DNA from: QWQI01 sp964608915
GTDB taxonomy: Bacteria; Planctomycetota; Planctomycetia; Isosphaerales; Isosphaeraceae
Length of the DNA stretch: 64,000 nt
Direction of reading: 5' to 3'
Assembly (NCBI GenBank): GCA_964608915.1
Contig: CAZSQA010000001.1
Location: 186,001-250,000 of the forward strand
Shown: positions 17,213 to 25,775 of the stretch, in pieces
How positions within the stretch are numbered: the stretch's first letter is position 1
How the letters are laid out: each line of letters opens with the position of its first letter
Program-made: the position numbers and the translations under genes
The notes under the pieces: model-generated
Told to the model about the DNA's origin: nothing
What the model saw: the letters and a program-made list of their open reading frames with translations, nothing else
The model's database searches: none

Positions 17213-17737
17213 TTATCGGGGCGAACGATAGCGGATGTCGGCGTAAGGCCGGGGCATGGGTGCTGACGGCCGGGTGGGCGAAAGCAGCTTGTGGGTTTCC
17301 TGGATGATTCGAGCCACGGCGTCGCCATAGCGCGACTCGAGAAGGTCGTCGAGCATGCCGGCCAGATCGTCCCGATGATCCGGAGTGCCGAAAGTCCGTT
17401 TGACGTCGGAATAATCCGGCATCTCGGGCTCGTCGCCGAACGGCCATTCCTGCGCCGGGTTGTGGCCGGTCCGGACATTCTCATGAATCGGGCGAGAGGC
17501 GAACGAAGCCGGTTGTTCGATGCCTTCGCCGAGAGGCCTGTTGCCGAGGAGCTGATCCACCGGAACTTCGAGCGCCTGAGCGATGCGTCGCAAAGTGCCG
17601 GCACGCGGTACTTCGGTCTTGCCGCATTCGATCTGATAAAGCGCCGTTCGGCTGATTTCCGCCCGTGCGGCCAGAGCGTCGGGGCCTAGCCCCTTCTTGT
17701 AACGGATCTCGCGAATGCGCTGTGCCAGTGTGGACAT
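17213..17737 (-). CDS. XRE-family helix-turn-helix regulator
   Basis: This 174-residue protein has a canonical Cro/C1-type helix-turn-helix at residues 5-60: LAQRIREIRYKKGLGPDALA, AEISRTALYQIECGKTEVPR, and TLRRIAQALEVPVDQLL. The rest (residues 65-174) is polar and Pro-rich, with a short helical stretch (DDLAGMLDDLLESRYGDAVARI) that may mediate oligomerisation. The ATG at 17737 was chosen because it begins the domain and follows a CGGGAGTG ribosome-binding site 7 nt upstream. Target genes are not obvious. It stands alone, divergent from the lactonase gene 570 bp away. Confidence 0.88.
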   Translation of the reverse strand: MSTLAQRIREIRYKKGLGPDALAARAEISRTALYQIECGKTEVPRAGTLRRIAQALEVPVDQLLGNRPLGEGIEQPASFASRPIHENVRTGHNPAQEWPFGDEPEMPDYSDVKRTFGTPDHRDDLAGMLDDLLESRYGDAVARIIQETHKLLSPTRPSAPMPRPYADIRYRSPR

Positions 17738-18307
17738 GTGGATCACTCCCGGAAGATTGCAGTGATTTTGATCGATCGAGGCGGACCGGTTCGGACGATT
17801 CGATAGCACGGAAGTCCCAAGCCTGGAAGGCTTTTCTCGGCCGAATGTCGCTATATTAAGCGCATTCTGCCGAAAAGTTGAGAGGTGAACCCCCGTATTT
17901 TCGAGATCTCCTGTTCGATGATTCCGAAAGCAGCACTTACTTTGGCGGCTTTCCGTGTCGTCAAAGTCATCTTCCGACACGTTCCGGTGATTTGCGAACG
18001 CTTTCCCGGAAAGTTTTCGGAATTCCCGGTCCGGTTCGTTCGCCTGGAGTGACGATGTCCTTGATCACAAGCAGGGGATGTTAGAGAATCACGGTTCATC
18101 GGTGTCTCGGGCATTGGCCCGGAGGGAGTTGTGGGCGAGATCGATCGTTGCGGGTTCGATTCTGAAGCAGGGCCGATTTGTCGTCGCTCCGGATTGCACG
18201 GCGGAGCATGATTCGGCCTGTCAGAATTCCTACGTGTGACGTCTGCCGCCTGTGACTTTCGAAACCTCGCCGATTTCCCAAAATGCCCATCGAATCAGGT
18301 TCACACG
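17738..18307. other. Long divergent intergenic region
   Basis: This 570-bp stretch separates the XRE regulator from the SMP-30 gene. I see no protein-like frame. A segment near 18150 (GCGGGTTCGATTC) resembles a tRNA T-loop, but no acceptor or anticodon stem can be built around it. Confidence 0.5.
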
Positions 18308-19342
18308 ATGAAACCGGTCATCAAAAGGGTCGTTCCCGCAGTGCTTTACGTATGGTCCGCGATCGCGTCTCCAGGTCAGGCCGACGACAATTCGGCCGAG
18401 ATCCTTCGGCACGATCCGCGATTCGACAAGCTCATTCCCAAAGACGCCCGGATCGAAAAACTCGGGTCGGGTTACAAATGGTCCGAAGGCCCCGTGTGGC
18501 TCAGCGCCGATCAGGCTCTTATCTTTTCGGACGTACCCAACAACGTCGCCTATAAGTGGGACAAGGCCGGCCGCCAGCCCAGCGAATTCCTCAAACCCAG
18601 CGGCGATACCGGCCATCTGGCCGACGGCAGCGGGCAGGGCTCCAACGGGCTGACGCTCGATGCCCGGGGGCGGCTCGTCCTTATGCAGCACGGTGACCGC
18701 CGCGTCGCCCGGCTCGAACCTAACGGCACCTTCAAGACTCTGGCGGACAAATATCAGGGCAAACGACTCAATAGCCCGAATGACGGTGCTTTCGACGCAG
18801 CCGGTAATCTCTATTTCACCGATCCGCCCTATGGCCTGAAAAAAGGTGCTGAAGACCCTGCCCGCGAACTCGACTTCAGCGGCGTCTATCGCCTCGACGG
18901 CAAAACCGGCGAACTGACGCTCATGACGAAAGAACTGAAATTCCCCAACGGTCTGGCGTTTTCTCCCGACTACAAAACGGCTTACGTCGCCAATTCCGAC
19001 CCGGACCGCCCGATCCTGATGGCATATCCCCTGAAGGAAGACGGCACGTTCGGCCCGGGGCGACAGTTCGCGGATACGTCCGAGCTGCTCAAGGCCGGTA
19101 AACCCGGGCTGCCCGATGGCCTCAAAGTCGACGATGCCGGCAACGTTTTCACGACCGGCCCGGGCGGCGTGCTGATCTATGCTCCGGATGGCACGATGCT
19201 GGGCCGGATCGATACCAAAGTGCCGACGGCCAATTGCGCCTGGGGCGACGACGGTTCGACCCTCTACATCACGGCCAACGATACGCTCGTCAGGGTCAGA
19301 ACGACCACGAAGGGCAAGCTGGAAGGCCCGCCCGCGAAGTGA
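18308..19342 (+). CDS. SMP-30/gluconolactonase-family secreted protein
   Basis: This 344-residue protein has a signal peptide (KPVIKRVVPAVLYVWSAIAS). The six-bladed propeller of the SMP-30/regucalcin/gluconolactonase family follows. Diagnostic segments are YKWSEGPVWL (with the metal-binding Glu), LIFSDVPNNVAYKWD, SNGLTLDARGRLVLMQHGDRR, RLNSPNDGAFDAAGNLYFTDPPYGL (metal-binding Asn and Asp), FPNGLAFSPD and LPDGLKVDDAGNVFTTG. These enzymes hydrolyse sugar lactones with a divalent metal. The ATG at 18308 was preferred over one 72 bp upstream because the signal peptide begins there. It is followed 63 bp later by the CYTH-like gene on the same strand. Confidence 0.9.
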   Translation: MKPVIKRVVPAVLYVWSAIASPGQADDNSAEILRHDPRFDKLIPKDARIEKLGSGYKWSEGPVWLSADQALIFSDVPNNVAYKWDKAGRQPSEFLKPSGDTGHLADGSGQGSNGLTLDARGRLVLMQHGDRRVARLEPNGTFKTLADKYQGKRLNSPNDGAFDAAGNLYFTDPPYGLKKGAEDPARELDFSGVYRLDGKTGELTLMTKELKFPNGLAFSPDYKTAYVANSDPDRPILMAYPLKEDGTFGPGRQFADTSELLKAGKPGLPDGLKVDDAGNVFTTGPGGVLIYAPDGTMLGRIDTKVPTANCAWGDDGSTLYITANDTLVRVRTTTKGKLEGPPAK

Positions 19343-19405
19343 CTTCGTGAGGCTGACGACGCATCAGGTTCGACATCTCGCGAATCTCTCCGAACGGAAC
19401 CGACG

Positions 19406-20236
19406 ATGAAGATCGAATCCCGCGAATACAAGCTTCTGATCGATCACACCCTGTTTCGGCACCGGTCGGAAGCCGTCGACGAAATCTGGCGTGAGATTCG
19501 CCGTGGCGCGAAGCACTTGCCCGCGGTCCGTATCAAGGGCGACCTGAAGCCGGAAAGCACCAGGTCGGTCCGGTTCCTAGATACGCCCGATTTCACGTTC
19601 CGACGCAATGGGCTGCTGCTGCGTCAGCGCTGGGGCGCGGATAGCTCGGAATTGACGCTCAAGTGCCGGTCCGAGGATCTGTTTCTCGCATTCGGCACGG
19701 ACGTCTCGCCAGCGAAAGGCATGGCCGTCAAGCCGCCGAAGTTCGAAGAGGACATCGCCCCGCCGTTTCTCAGCCGGTTTTCACACTCGGTCACGGTGCC
19801 TGGTGCCGTGGCCGAAAAGCCGGGAAAACCACCGAAAGCCCCGGCTTCGGTCGCCGATGCCGAGGCGATCTTCCCCGTCATCGGCACGCTGACATCGGAC
19901 GAACGCTCTTTGCACGGGAAGGTCGAAATTCGTACGGTGCAGGGGATCGTCGTGCAGGAGACGGTCTGGAAGAGCGATACGATCGAGATCCGGGTCGACG
20001 ACGCATCGAAGCCGCTGAAGTCGAGCTTCGCGGCGATTCTGTGGACAAGGGGACCATCCGAAACGCCCGTCATCGCCGAGCTTTCGTTCAAAATCGGAAC
20101 GGACGACGGATACTTGAGCCGATCTGCCGCCGAGGGGGCCCGCTCGCTGTACCGCGCCCTCCAGGGGCTGGACAGCTACCGCTCCGACGCCCGCACCAAG
20201 ACCGAATACGTTTACCGCGACGGCGGGAGGGATTGA
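19406..20236 (+). CDS. CYTH-like domain protein
   Basis: This 276-residue cytoplasmic protein begins MKIESREYKLLI, which resembles the E-x-E-x-K start of CYTH (triphosphate tunnel) proteins. The segment SVRFLDTPDFTFRRNGLLLRQRW followed by SELTLKCRSED is close to the family's 'yfDTpd..L...g..LR.R......ltlK' core. In the family these residues bind an inorganic or organic triphosphate. The N-terminal Glu pattern is not perfect, so assignment is moderate. Residues 135-150 are a Pro/Ala linker. The last ~16 residues (from SDARTKTEYVYRDGG) lie inside a 188-bp tandem duplication, and the next copy of the DNA starts a REP cluster. Confidence 0.6.
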   Translation: MKIESREYKLLIDHTLFRHRSEAVDEIWREIRRGAKHLPAVRIKGDLKPESTRSVRFLDTPDFTFRRNGLLLRQRWGADSSELTLKCRSEDLFLAFGTDVSPAKGMAVKPPKFEEDIAPPFLSRFSHSVTVPGAVAEKPGKPPKAPASVADAEAIFPVIGTLTSDERSLHGKVEIRTVQGIVVQETVWKSDTIEIRVDDASKPLKSSFAAILWTRGPSETPVIAELSFKIGTDDGYLSRSAAEGARSLYRALQGLDSYRSDARTKTEYVYRDGGRD

Positions 20237-20531
20237 ATCCACGTAGGGAGGGCTTCAGCCCGCCGTTGTCGAGCTTCACATTCTGTCAGGCGGGCTGAAG
20301 CCCGCCCTACTCATGACTCACTTCGCATCGGGGCCGGCGGGCTGAAGCCCGCCCTACTCACAGCTCCCTCTGCGACGCCCGCACCAGGATCGAATACGTT
20401 TATCGCGACGGCGGTTGGGTTTGAATCCACGTAGGGTGGGCTTCAGCCCGCCGATTTCGAGCTTCGAATTCGAGACGGCGGGCTGAAGCCCGCCCTACTC
20501 ATGACTCACTTCGCATCGGGGCTGGCGGGCT
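20185..20531. repeat. 188-bp tandem duplication: 3' end of the CYTH-like gene plus REP pair
   Basis: Copy A starts at 20185 and copy B at 20373; three separate landmarks give the same 188-bp offset. They are CGACGCCCGCACCA, TTGAATCCACGTAGGG, and TCATGACTCACTTCGCATCG. Copy B carries base changes and is cut short at 20531, where the RAYT stop codon lies. Confidence 0.85.
20243..20531. repeat. REP repeat cluster, left side of the RAYT gene
   Basis: The unit is GGCGGGCTGAAGCCCGCC plus CTAC, itself palindromic. Copies are at 20243-20264 (reverse), 20289-20310, 20336-20357, 20431-20452 (reverse) and 20477-20498. A truncated copy (GGCGGGCT) at 20524-20531 runs into the RAYT gene end. Reverse/forward pairs are spaced like BIMEs. 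Confidence 0.9.
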
Positions 20532-21087
20532 AATCCAATTCCATTCCTTCGATTCCATGTGGAGTTCCATATTCGGCACATCCCCAATCTGGCGGATAGA
20601 GCCCTTTTTTCGAAGCCTGATGGAATGTCGAATATGGCCAGTCGATGACGCATCGAACCAACCCGTGTTTTACCGGATTAAAGTGAATATAATGAAAATG
20701 ATTCTCGAAATCGCATTCGTCTCGAATGAAGTGCTCCCAGAATCGCTTTTGCCAGTCTGCCCGGTCACGTCGATCGACTTGAGATGCACTCCTGACCGAC
20801 TCTTTGCCTCCTGTTTCGAGCCATCGATGCGTAAAATCAGCCTTAATCTGACCCATTCGTGAAGAAAAATCGTCATCGCCACGCTGTAGACTCAAAAGGT
20901 TATGAAAATGGTCAGGAAGCAGCACCATCGCATCGATGCCGAAGGGCGTCCTGGCCCTCGTATTTTCGAAGCAGCTTCGCAATATCGATCGAGCGGTTTT
21001 GTCCCGAAAAACAGGACTTCGCTTCGCCGTCACGACCGTGAGAAAATATGTGCCTCCTTGCGTGTAAAGTCTGCGAAAGTTCGACAT
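20530..21087 (-). CDS. REP-associated tyrosine transposase (RAYT, IS200/Y1-like)
   Basis: This 185-residue protein begins MSNFRRLYTQGGTYFLTVVT, the classic RAYT opening. It then has FGIDAMVLLPDHFHNLLSL, with the HUH-type His-x-His metal motif, and HYIHFNPVKHGLVRCVIDWPYSTF, the conserved C-terminal block. Length (~185) is normal for the family. RAYTs are domesticated single-copy relatives of IS200 transposases that recognise and are thought to spread REP sequences. REP copies flank this gene on both sides (20243-20531 and 21123-21239), and the stop codon overlaps the end of a truncated REP. The start at 21087 is chosen because it begins the family's N-terminus. Confidence 0.92.
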   Translation of the reverse strand: MSNFRRLYTQGGTYFLTVVTAKRSPVFRDKTARSILRSCFENTRARTPFGIDAMVLLPDHFHNLLSLQRGDDDFSSRMGQIKADFTHRWLETGGKESVRSASQVDRRDRADWQKRFWEHFIRDECDFENHFHYIHFNPVKHGLVRCVIDWPYSTFHQASKKGLYPPDWGCAEYGTPHGIEGMELD

Positions 21088-21122
21088 CGGTCGATCTCGA
21101 TCACAAGGACACAACCCATTTC

Positions 21123-21239
21123 GTAGGGCGCGCTTCAGCCCGCCGTTTTCGAGCTTCGCATTCTTTCAGGCGGGCTGAAGCCCGCCCTACATGCGCCTCA
21201 TGTCTCAATTTCGGGTTGGCGGGCTGAAGCCCGCGCTAC
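21123..21239. repeat. REP repeat cluster, right side of the RAYT gene
   Basis: Copies of the same unit lie at 21123-21144 (reverse), 21169-21190 and 21218-21239. The first and last differ by single bases. The reverse/forward pair is separated by the same 24-nt spacer type (GTTTTCGAGCTTCGCATTC...) seen on the left side. Confidence 0.9.
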
Positions 21240-21253
21240 TTGCTACTTGCAAT

Positions 21254-22756
21254 TCATTTCAGCGCCTGCCAGGCGATATCCTTGCGATACCAGCCGCCCG
21301 GGAATTTGATTTTCGCGCAGGCTTCATAGGCCCGATCGGCGGCTTCCTGGAGCGTGTCGCCGATGGCCGTGACGTTCAGAACCCGGCCGCCGTCAGAAAT
21401 CACCACGGGGTCAGCACCGCTCTTGACGGGCCTGAGACTCGTGCCCGCGTGGAACACCTTCACGCCCGGCACGGCGTCGGCTTCGTCCAGCCCCTTGATC
21501 TCTTTACCCCGCTCGTATTTGCCTGGATAGCCTTCGGCGGCGAAGACGACCGTGATCGCCGGCCGATCGTCCCAGACGACTTCGGCCGTGTCGAGCCGTT
21601 CGTCGATCACGGCTTCGAGCAGGTCGACGAGGTCGCTCTTGAGCCTCATCAGCAACACCTGACATTCCGGGTCGCCGAAGCGCACGTTGAATTCGAGCAC
21701 CTTCGGGCCCTGCGAAGTCAGCATGATGCCGGCATAGAGCAGCCCCTTGAACGGCCGACGCTGGCGCTTCAACGAATGCACGGCGTGGACGAGCACTTCC
21801 GACTCGATCACGCTCATCACTTCCGGCTTCAGCACATCCGCCGGGCTATAAGCACCCATGCCGCCCGTGTTCGGGCCGGCGTCGCCGTCGAAGGCACGTT
21901 TGTGATCCTGACTTGAAGGCAGCGGCAGGATCGAACGACCGTCGGTCAGGGCCAGCACACTGGTCTCGACGCCGTCGAGGCGTTCCTCGATCAGAATCGA
22001 ATCGCCCGCGCGGCCGAAGACCCGCTTCATCATCAGGCTTTCGACGGCTTCCATCGCTTCGCCGATGGTGTCGCACACGAACACGCCTTTGCCGGCGGCG
22101 AGGCCGTCGGCCTTCACGACCAGGCCGATCGGGTGGGCCAGGATCGCTTTACGCGCCGCTTCGAGCGTGTCGAAAAGAACCTTTTCGCCCCGTTCTTCGA
22201 TCTCGACCTGCACGTTGCCCGAAAGCATGTTGCGGGCGTCGAAGATCCGGTCAATGGCCTGCAGCGCTTCCGCGGCGGTGACGCACGTGAAAGGCTGGCG
22301 GACGGTCGACCGGCCTTTCGAGCGGATCGTGACCGACACATCGCGCGAGAGCAGATAACGCTCGGCATCCGGCAAGCTGCGGAAGACGCGGAAGTCGGCC
22401 GTCGGAATGCCGGCCTGACGCATCATTTCCTTCGAGAAAATTTTCGAGCCTTCCAGCTCGGCGGCATCCTGCCTGGGGCCGAAGACACGCAGCCCTTCAC
22501 GGGCGAAGACGTCGGCGATGCCGAGAGTAAGCGGATCTTCCGGGCCGACGACGGTCAGGTCAACGCCCTTGCGGCGGGCGAGTTGCAACAAGCCGCGCAC
22601 GTCGTTGGGCTCGACGGCCTCGTTGATGACCTTGTCCTCCAGGGCCGTGCCGGCGTTGCCTGGCGCACAGATCACCTGGGTGACTTTCGGAGACTGTGCC
22701 AGTTTCCAGCACAACGCGTGTTCACGGCCGCCGCGACCGACCACCAGGACCTTCAA
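21254..22756 (-). CDS. purD: Phosphoribosylamine-glycine ligase with internal ATP-grasp duplication
   Basis: PurD joins glycine to 5-phosphoribosylamine using ATP, the second step of purine synthesis. Hallmarks are KVLVVGRGGREHALCWKLAQ, VICAPGNAGTALE, VVGPEDPL, VVKADGLAAGKGV, SSQDHKRAFDGDAGPNTGGM, and VLEFNVRFGDPECQ. At ~500 residues it is about 70 longer than usual. The extra length is a second, degenerate copy of the ATP-grasp small subdomain (residues ~127-191), placed before the normal copy (~197-263). The start used is a TTG at 22756, because GAGGAAGG lies 7 nt upstream and the family N-terminus begins there. An ATG at 22798 would add 14 non-homologous residues and has a weak site. Confidence 0.92.
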   Translation of the reverse strand: MKVLVVGRGGREHALCWKLAQSPKVTQVICAPGNAGTALEDKVINEAVEPNDVRGLLQLARRKGVDLTVVGPEDPLTLGIADVFAREGLRVFGPRQDAAELEGSKIFSKEMMRQAGIPTADFRVFRSLPDAERYLLSRDVSVTIRSKGRSTVRQPFTCVTAAEALQAIDRIFDARNMLSGNVQVEIEERGEKVLFDTLEAARKAILAHPIGLVVKADGLAAGKGVFVCDTIGEAMEAVESLMMKRVFGRAGDSILIEERLDGVETSVLALTDGRSILPLPSSQDHKRAFDGDAGPNTGGMGAYSPADVLKPEVMSVIESEVLVHAVHSLKRQRRPFKGLLYAGIMLTSQGPKVLEFNVRFGDPECQVLLMRLKSDLVDLLEAVIDERLDTAEVVWDDRPAITVVFAAEGYPGKYERGKEIKGLDEADAVPGVKVFHAGTSLRPVKSGADPVVISDGGRVLNVTAIGDTLQEAADRAYEACAKIKFPGGWYRKDIAWQALK

Positions 22757-23017
22757 GGCAGCACCTTCCTCAGATCGATTCGACTTGGGGCGATTCATCC
22801 CGGCGATCTTGCCACGATGCGATTTGGCGTCGCGGCCGGTTTCGGGTATGATGGCGGGTCCGATCTGTCCGGCACGCCGAAGCGGCCGGGGATTCGTGCG
22901 GGAACCGACGAACGTCTGTCGGAGTCCGGAACCGCCGTTGCGTGCCCAAGTCTAACCGGACGGGGCCGCTTTGGCGAGTGGTACGGTCAAGCGAACTCAT
23001 ACGAAGGAATCCGACCG

Positions 23018-24025
23018 GTGAAACGCGTGGGTGTTCTGGGCGCCAGCGGCGCCGTGGGCGAAGTGATGGTGCGGCTGCTGGAAGAACGTGCTTTTCCGGC
23101 CTCTTCCGTGAAATTCCTCGCGAGCCCCCGCAGCGCGGGCCGGACGATCCGGTTCGCGGGTGAGGATCATCCGATTCTGCCCGTTTCCGATAAACAGTTC
23201 GAAGGCATCGACATTCTGCTCTCGAGCACGCCGGCATCGGTCTCGCGCGAAACGTGCCCCGCCGCAGCCCGCGCTGGCGCCGTCGTCATCGACAACAGCT
23301 CCGCCTGGCGGATGGACCCGAACGTGCCCCTGGTCGTTCCCGAGGTCAATCCGCACGATATCGACAAACATCAGGGCATCATCGCCAACCCGAACTGCTC
23401 GACGATCCAGATGGTCGTCGCCCTCAAGCCCCTGCACGAAAAATTCCGCATCAAGCGCGTGATCGTCAGCACCTATCAGGCCGTCTCAGGGGCTGGCCAG
23501 AAGGGGATGACCGAGCTGGAAGACCAGGTGAAAGCCCGCCTGGCCGGCCAGTCAGAACCATCGCCAGCCAAATTCGCCCACGCGATCGCCTTCAACTGCG
23601 TGGCCCAGATCGACGACTTCCTCGATTCCGGCTACACCAAGGAAGAGATGAAGATGGTCAACGAGACCCGCAAGATCATGGGTGACTCGTCGATCCAGGT
23701 GCAGCCGACCTGCATTCGCGTGCCCGTCGTGAATTGCCACAGCGAGTCGATCCTGATCGAGTGCGAAAAACCGCTCACGCCTGACGACGCCCGCCAGATC
23801 TGGGCGAATTCGCCCGGCGTGTTCGTCGACGATGACTTCCGCAACCGCCAGCACCCGAACCCCCGCGCCGCCGACGGACGTGACGAAGTCTTCGTCGGCC
23901 GGATCCGGCAGGAACTCGATAACCCGCATGGCCTTCTGTTCTGGTGCGTCAGCGACAACCTGCGCAAGGGAGCGGCCCTCAACGCCGTTCAGATCGCCGA
24001 AACCATGATCGCCCGGGGCCTTTGA
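23018..24025 (+). CDS. asd: Aspartate-semialdehyde dehydrogenase
   Basis: This 335-residue enzyme reduces aspartyl phosphate to aspartate semialdehyde with NADPH, feeding lysine/diaminopimelate, methionine and threonine synthesis. It has RVGVLGASGAVGEVMVRLLE (NADP-binding), DNSSAWRMDPNVPLVVPEVN, and the catalytic cysteine in NPNCSTIQMVVALKPL. The substrate-binding segment VSTYQAVSGAGQKG follows, with RVPVVNCHSESI further on. The start is a GTG with GAAGGA 9 nt upstream; longer in-frame reading adds non-homologous sequence. It is divergent from purD and followed by truA 115 bp downstream, so a small housekeeping operon asd-truA is possible. Confidence 0.95.
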   Translation: MKRVGVLGASGAVGEVMVRLLEERAFPASSVKFLASPRSAGRTIRFAGEDHPILPVSDKQFEGIDILLSSTPASVSRETCPAAARAGAVVIDNSSAWRMDPNVPLVVPEVNPHDIDKHQGIIANPNCSTIQMVVALKPLHEKFRIKRVIVSTYQAVSGAGQKGMTELEDQVKARLAGQSEPSPAKFAHAIAFNCVAQIDDFLDSGYTKEEMKMVNETRKIMGDSSIQVQPTCIRVPVVNCHSESILIECEKPLTPDDARQIWANSPGVFVDDDFRNRQHPNPRAADGRDEVFVGRIRQELDNPHGLLFWCVSDNLRKGAALNAVQIAETMIARGL

Positions 24026-24140
24026 TTCGCGTTTCCGCTCATCGGTCGTGATCGATTCGGGCTGGCCCGGCATCTTCGAAGATCCTGGCCAGCCCTCGCA
24101 TTTCGAGCATGCGTGAACTCTGGTCGAAAGCTGCGCCGCG

Positions 24141-24920
24141 ATGGACGTCCGCCAGATCCGCCTGACGATCGCCTATGACGGCACCGACTTCGCCGGCTGG
24201 CAGATTCAGCCGGGGTTGCCCACGATTCAGGATTCGATCGAGACGGCACTGGAAAAAATGCTTGGCAGGCGTCCGCAAGTCATGGGCAGCGGCCGTACGG
24301 ATGCGGGCGTTCATGCGATCGGGCAAGTGGCGACTTTTTTGACCTCGGCCAGATATGAACCGCCGATCTTCCGCAATGCACTGAATGCGTTCTTGCCTGA
24401 TACGATCCGCGTTCGGCATGCCGACGAAGTCTCGCAGGCGTTCCACCCGACTCTTGACGCCCGGTCCAAACGCTATCGTTATCGTGTCGACAATTCCCCG
24501 GTCGCCGATCCGATGAAGTTCAGGTATGCCCATCATGTGCCCAGGCCTTTGGATGAAACGGCCATGAGCGAAGCCGCCGCGCAACTCGTCGGCAGGCACG
24601 ATTTCGCGGCATTTCAGACTGTGGGTTCAGAACGGGTTTCGACGGTTCGCCGCATTTTTGCCTGCGATGTCATTCGATCCGGTGACGAAATACACGTCGA
24701 AGTCGAGGCGGACGGGTTTCTTTACAATATGGTTCGGTCGATCGCGGGCACGCTGATTCTCGTCGGTTCGGGAAAATGGTCGACTGGACGAGTCGCCGAA
24801 GTGCTGCGGTCATGCGACCGGAAAATCGCAGGCCCAACCGCCCCGGCGAAAGGGTTGACGAAGCTCCGTGTCCATTTCGAAGGCCCTCGGTTCGAACCTG
24901 GCTGGATGAAACGCAAATAG
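24141..24920 (+). CDS. truA: tRNA pseudouridine(38-40) synthase
   Basis: This 259-residue enzyme makes pseudouridine at positions 38-40 in the anticodon arm of many tRNAs. It has the family start RLTIAYDGTDFAGWQIQPG, the catalytic aspartate in GSGRTDAGVHAIGQVA, the conserved LDARSKRYRYRV, HDFAAFQTVGS, and the C-terminal FLYNMVRSIAGTLILVG. Length matches E. coli TruA. The ATG is well placed, although the ribosome-binding site is weak. Interestingly, one plausible substrate, the intron-bearing tRNA(CAU), has A at position 38, so it would not be modified there. Confidence 0.96.
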   Translation: MDVRQIRLTIAYDGTDFAGWQIQPGLPTIQDSIETALEKMLGRRPQVMGSGRTDAGVHAIGQVATFLTSARYEPPIFRNALNAFLPDTIRVRHADEVSQAFHPTLDARSKRYRYRVDNSPVADPMKFRYAHHVPRPLDETAMSEAAAQLVGRHDFAAFQTVGSERVSTVRRIFACDVIRSGDEIHVEVEADGFLYNMVRSIAGTLILVGSGKWSTGRVAEVLRSCDRKIAGPTAPAKGLTKLRVHFEGPRFEPGWMKRK

Positions 24921-25213
24921 CAGCGTCGCATCGCGATTTTTGCGGTCGAAGGCATCCGAGGTAATCGATACAGCATGATCGCGCGAATCGGCGAGACGCA
25001 GATTCCACATTCAGTCAAAGCGGCAACTGCATGCTGTCGATCTACGTGTTCGGAATGAAAATCGAACTGCATTTCATCGAAAGCGAATCACTTTCGAAGA
25101 AAAATAGGACCGACCTGGCGTAACGTTCGACGGTTCCGAAAAATCAGGCCGCGATTTCTGATCCGAAATCGCGGCCAGCTTGAATGTCAGGCGACAGATC
25201 GACCAGCAGGCTC
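24921..25213. other. Convergent intergenic region
   Basis: No gene is visible between truA and the lipoprotein gene. It contains the lipoprotein-gene terminator at 25139-25176 and nothing else identifiable. Confidence 0.5.
25139..25176 (-). terminator. Terminator of the lipoprotein gene
   Basis: A 12-bp perfect stem (GGCCGCGATTTC / GAAATCGCGGCC) with a 6-nt loop is followed on the minus strand by TGATTTTTC. Confidence 0.8.
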
Positions 25214-25669
25214 TCAGCCCTTCTTTTTGGCTGGCGTGTCTTCCGCGAGCGAGCCGGCCTTCGGCGCGGCGGCGAACTCTTCGGCCGACATCGTTTTGAT
25301 GCGGCGGTCGAGCATCAGGACTTGCCCACCCTTTTGGGGCACGTCTTTTTCGTAGGCGAGGACTTTGTCGGACTCAGGCCCGCTAGGTTCTTCGCCCAGG
25401 CTGGTCAATTCGGCACCCCAGAAGACGATGACTTCGCCGGTGACGAGAGGCGTCAGCCCGGAAGGGGCGACGTTTTCGATGGTACGGAGGTCAGCGAGCG
25501 ATTTCGGGGCCTTCTTCGTGACGGTGACGTACGTGCGGTACAGTTCCGCGACTTCGCCGAGCCGGGATTCGATGGCGATTTCCTGAGTCACAGGGCCGCC
25601 CGAGCCGCCGCAACCAAGGCAGAGTGTCAAAACGAGAGAAAGGGAGGCAATCACTGGACGCACGGACAT
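25214..25669 (-). CDS. Small lipoprotein, hypothetical
   Basis: This 151-residue protein has a lipoprotein signal: a hydrophobic leader ending LTLCLGCGGSGG, where LCLGC is a good lipobox and the Cys would be lipidated. The mature part has a predicted alpha/beta mix (RLGEVAELYRTYVTVTKKAPKSLADL, VIVFWGAEL) and a lysine-rich C-terminus. Similar short lipoproteins sit beside DUF1559 genes in many planctomycetes, and here it lies ~105 bp downstream of one on the same strand. The DUF1559 gene has its own hairpin between, so the two may be only partly coupled. The function is unknown. Confidence 0.8.
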   Translation of the reverse strand: MSVRPVIASLSLVLTLCLGCGGSGGPVTQEIAIESRLGEVAELYRTYVTVTKKAPKSLADLRTIENVAPSGLTPLVTGEVIVFWGAELTSLGEEPSGPESDKVLAYEKDVPQKGGQVLMLDRRIKTMSAEEFAAAPKAGSLAEDTPAKKKG

Positions 25670-25720
25670 TTCGCTTGCTCCGTTGGGGGAATGCTGTCAT
25701 GAGCTCGGACCGAAAACGAG

Positions 25721-25745
25721 AACGGGACGATGGTTTCGTCCCGTT
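25721..25745 (-). terminator. Hairpin downstream of the DUF1559 gene
   Basis: A 9-bp stem (AACGGGACG / CGTCCCGTT) with a 7-nt loop lies 30 bp past the stop. The minus strand continues CTCGTTTTCGG, a weak T-tract. Confidence 0.6.
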
Positions 25746-25775
25746 TCCGTTTCTTCGATGAATTCGAACGTTCGA

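Noticed and set aside
18130..18180. A tRNA-like T-loop (GCGGGTTCGATTC)
   Set aside because: No acceptor or anticodon stem could be built around it.
20243..20531. A CRISPR array
   Set aside because: The repeats are palindromic, alternate in direction, have uneven spacing and surround a RAYT gene, so they are REPs. No cas genes are present.
22133..23017. An extended N-terminus in frame with asd
   Set aside because: It overlaps purD on the opposite strand, and the family N-terminus begins at the GTG at 23018, which has its own ribosome-binding site.
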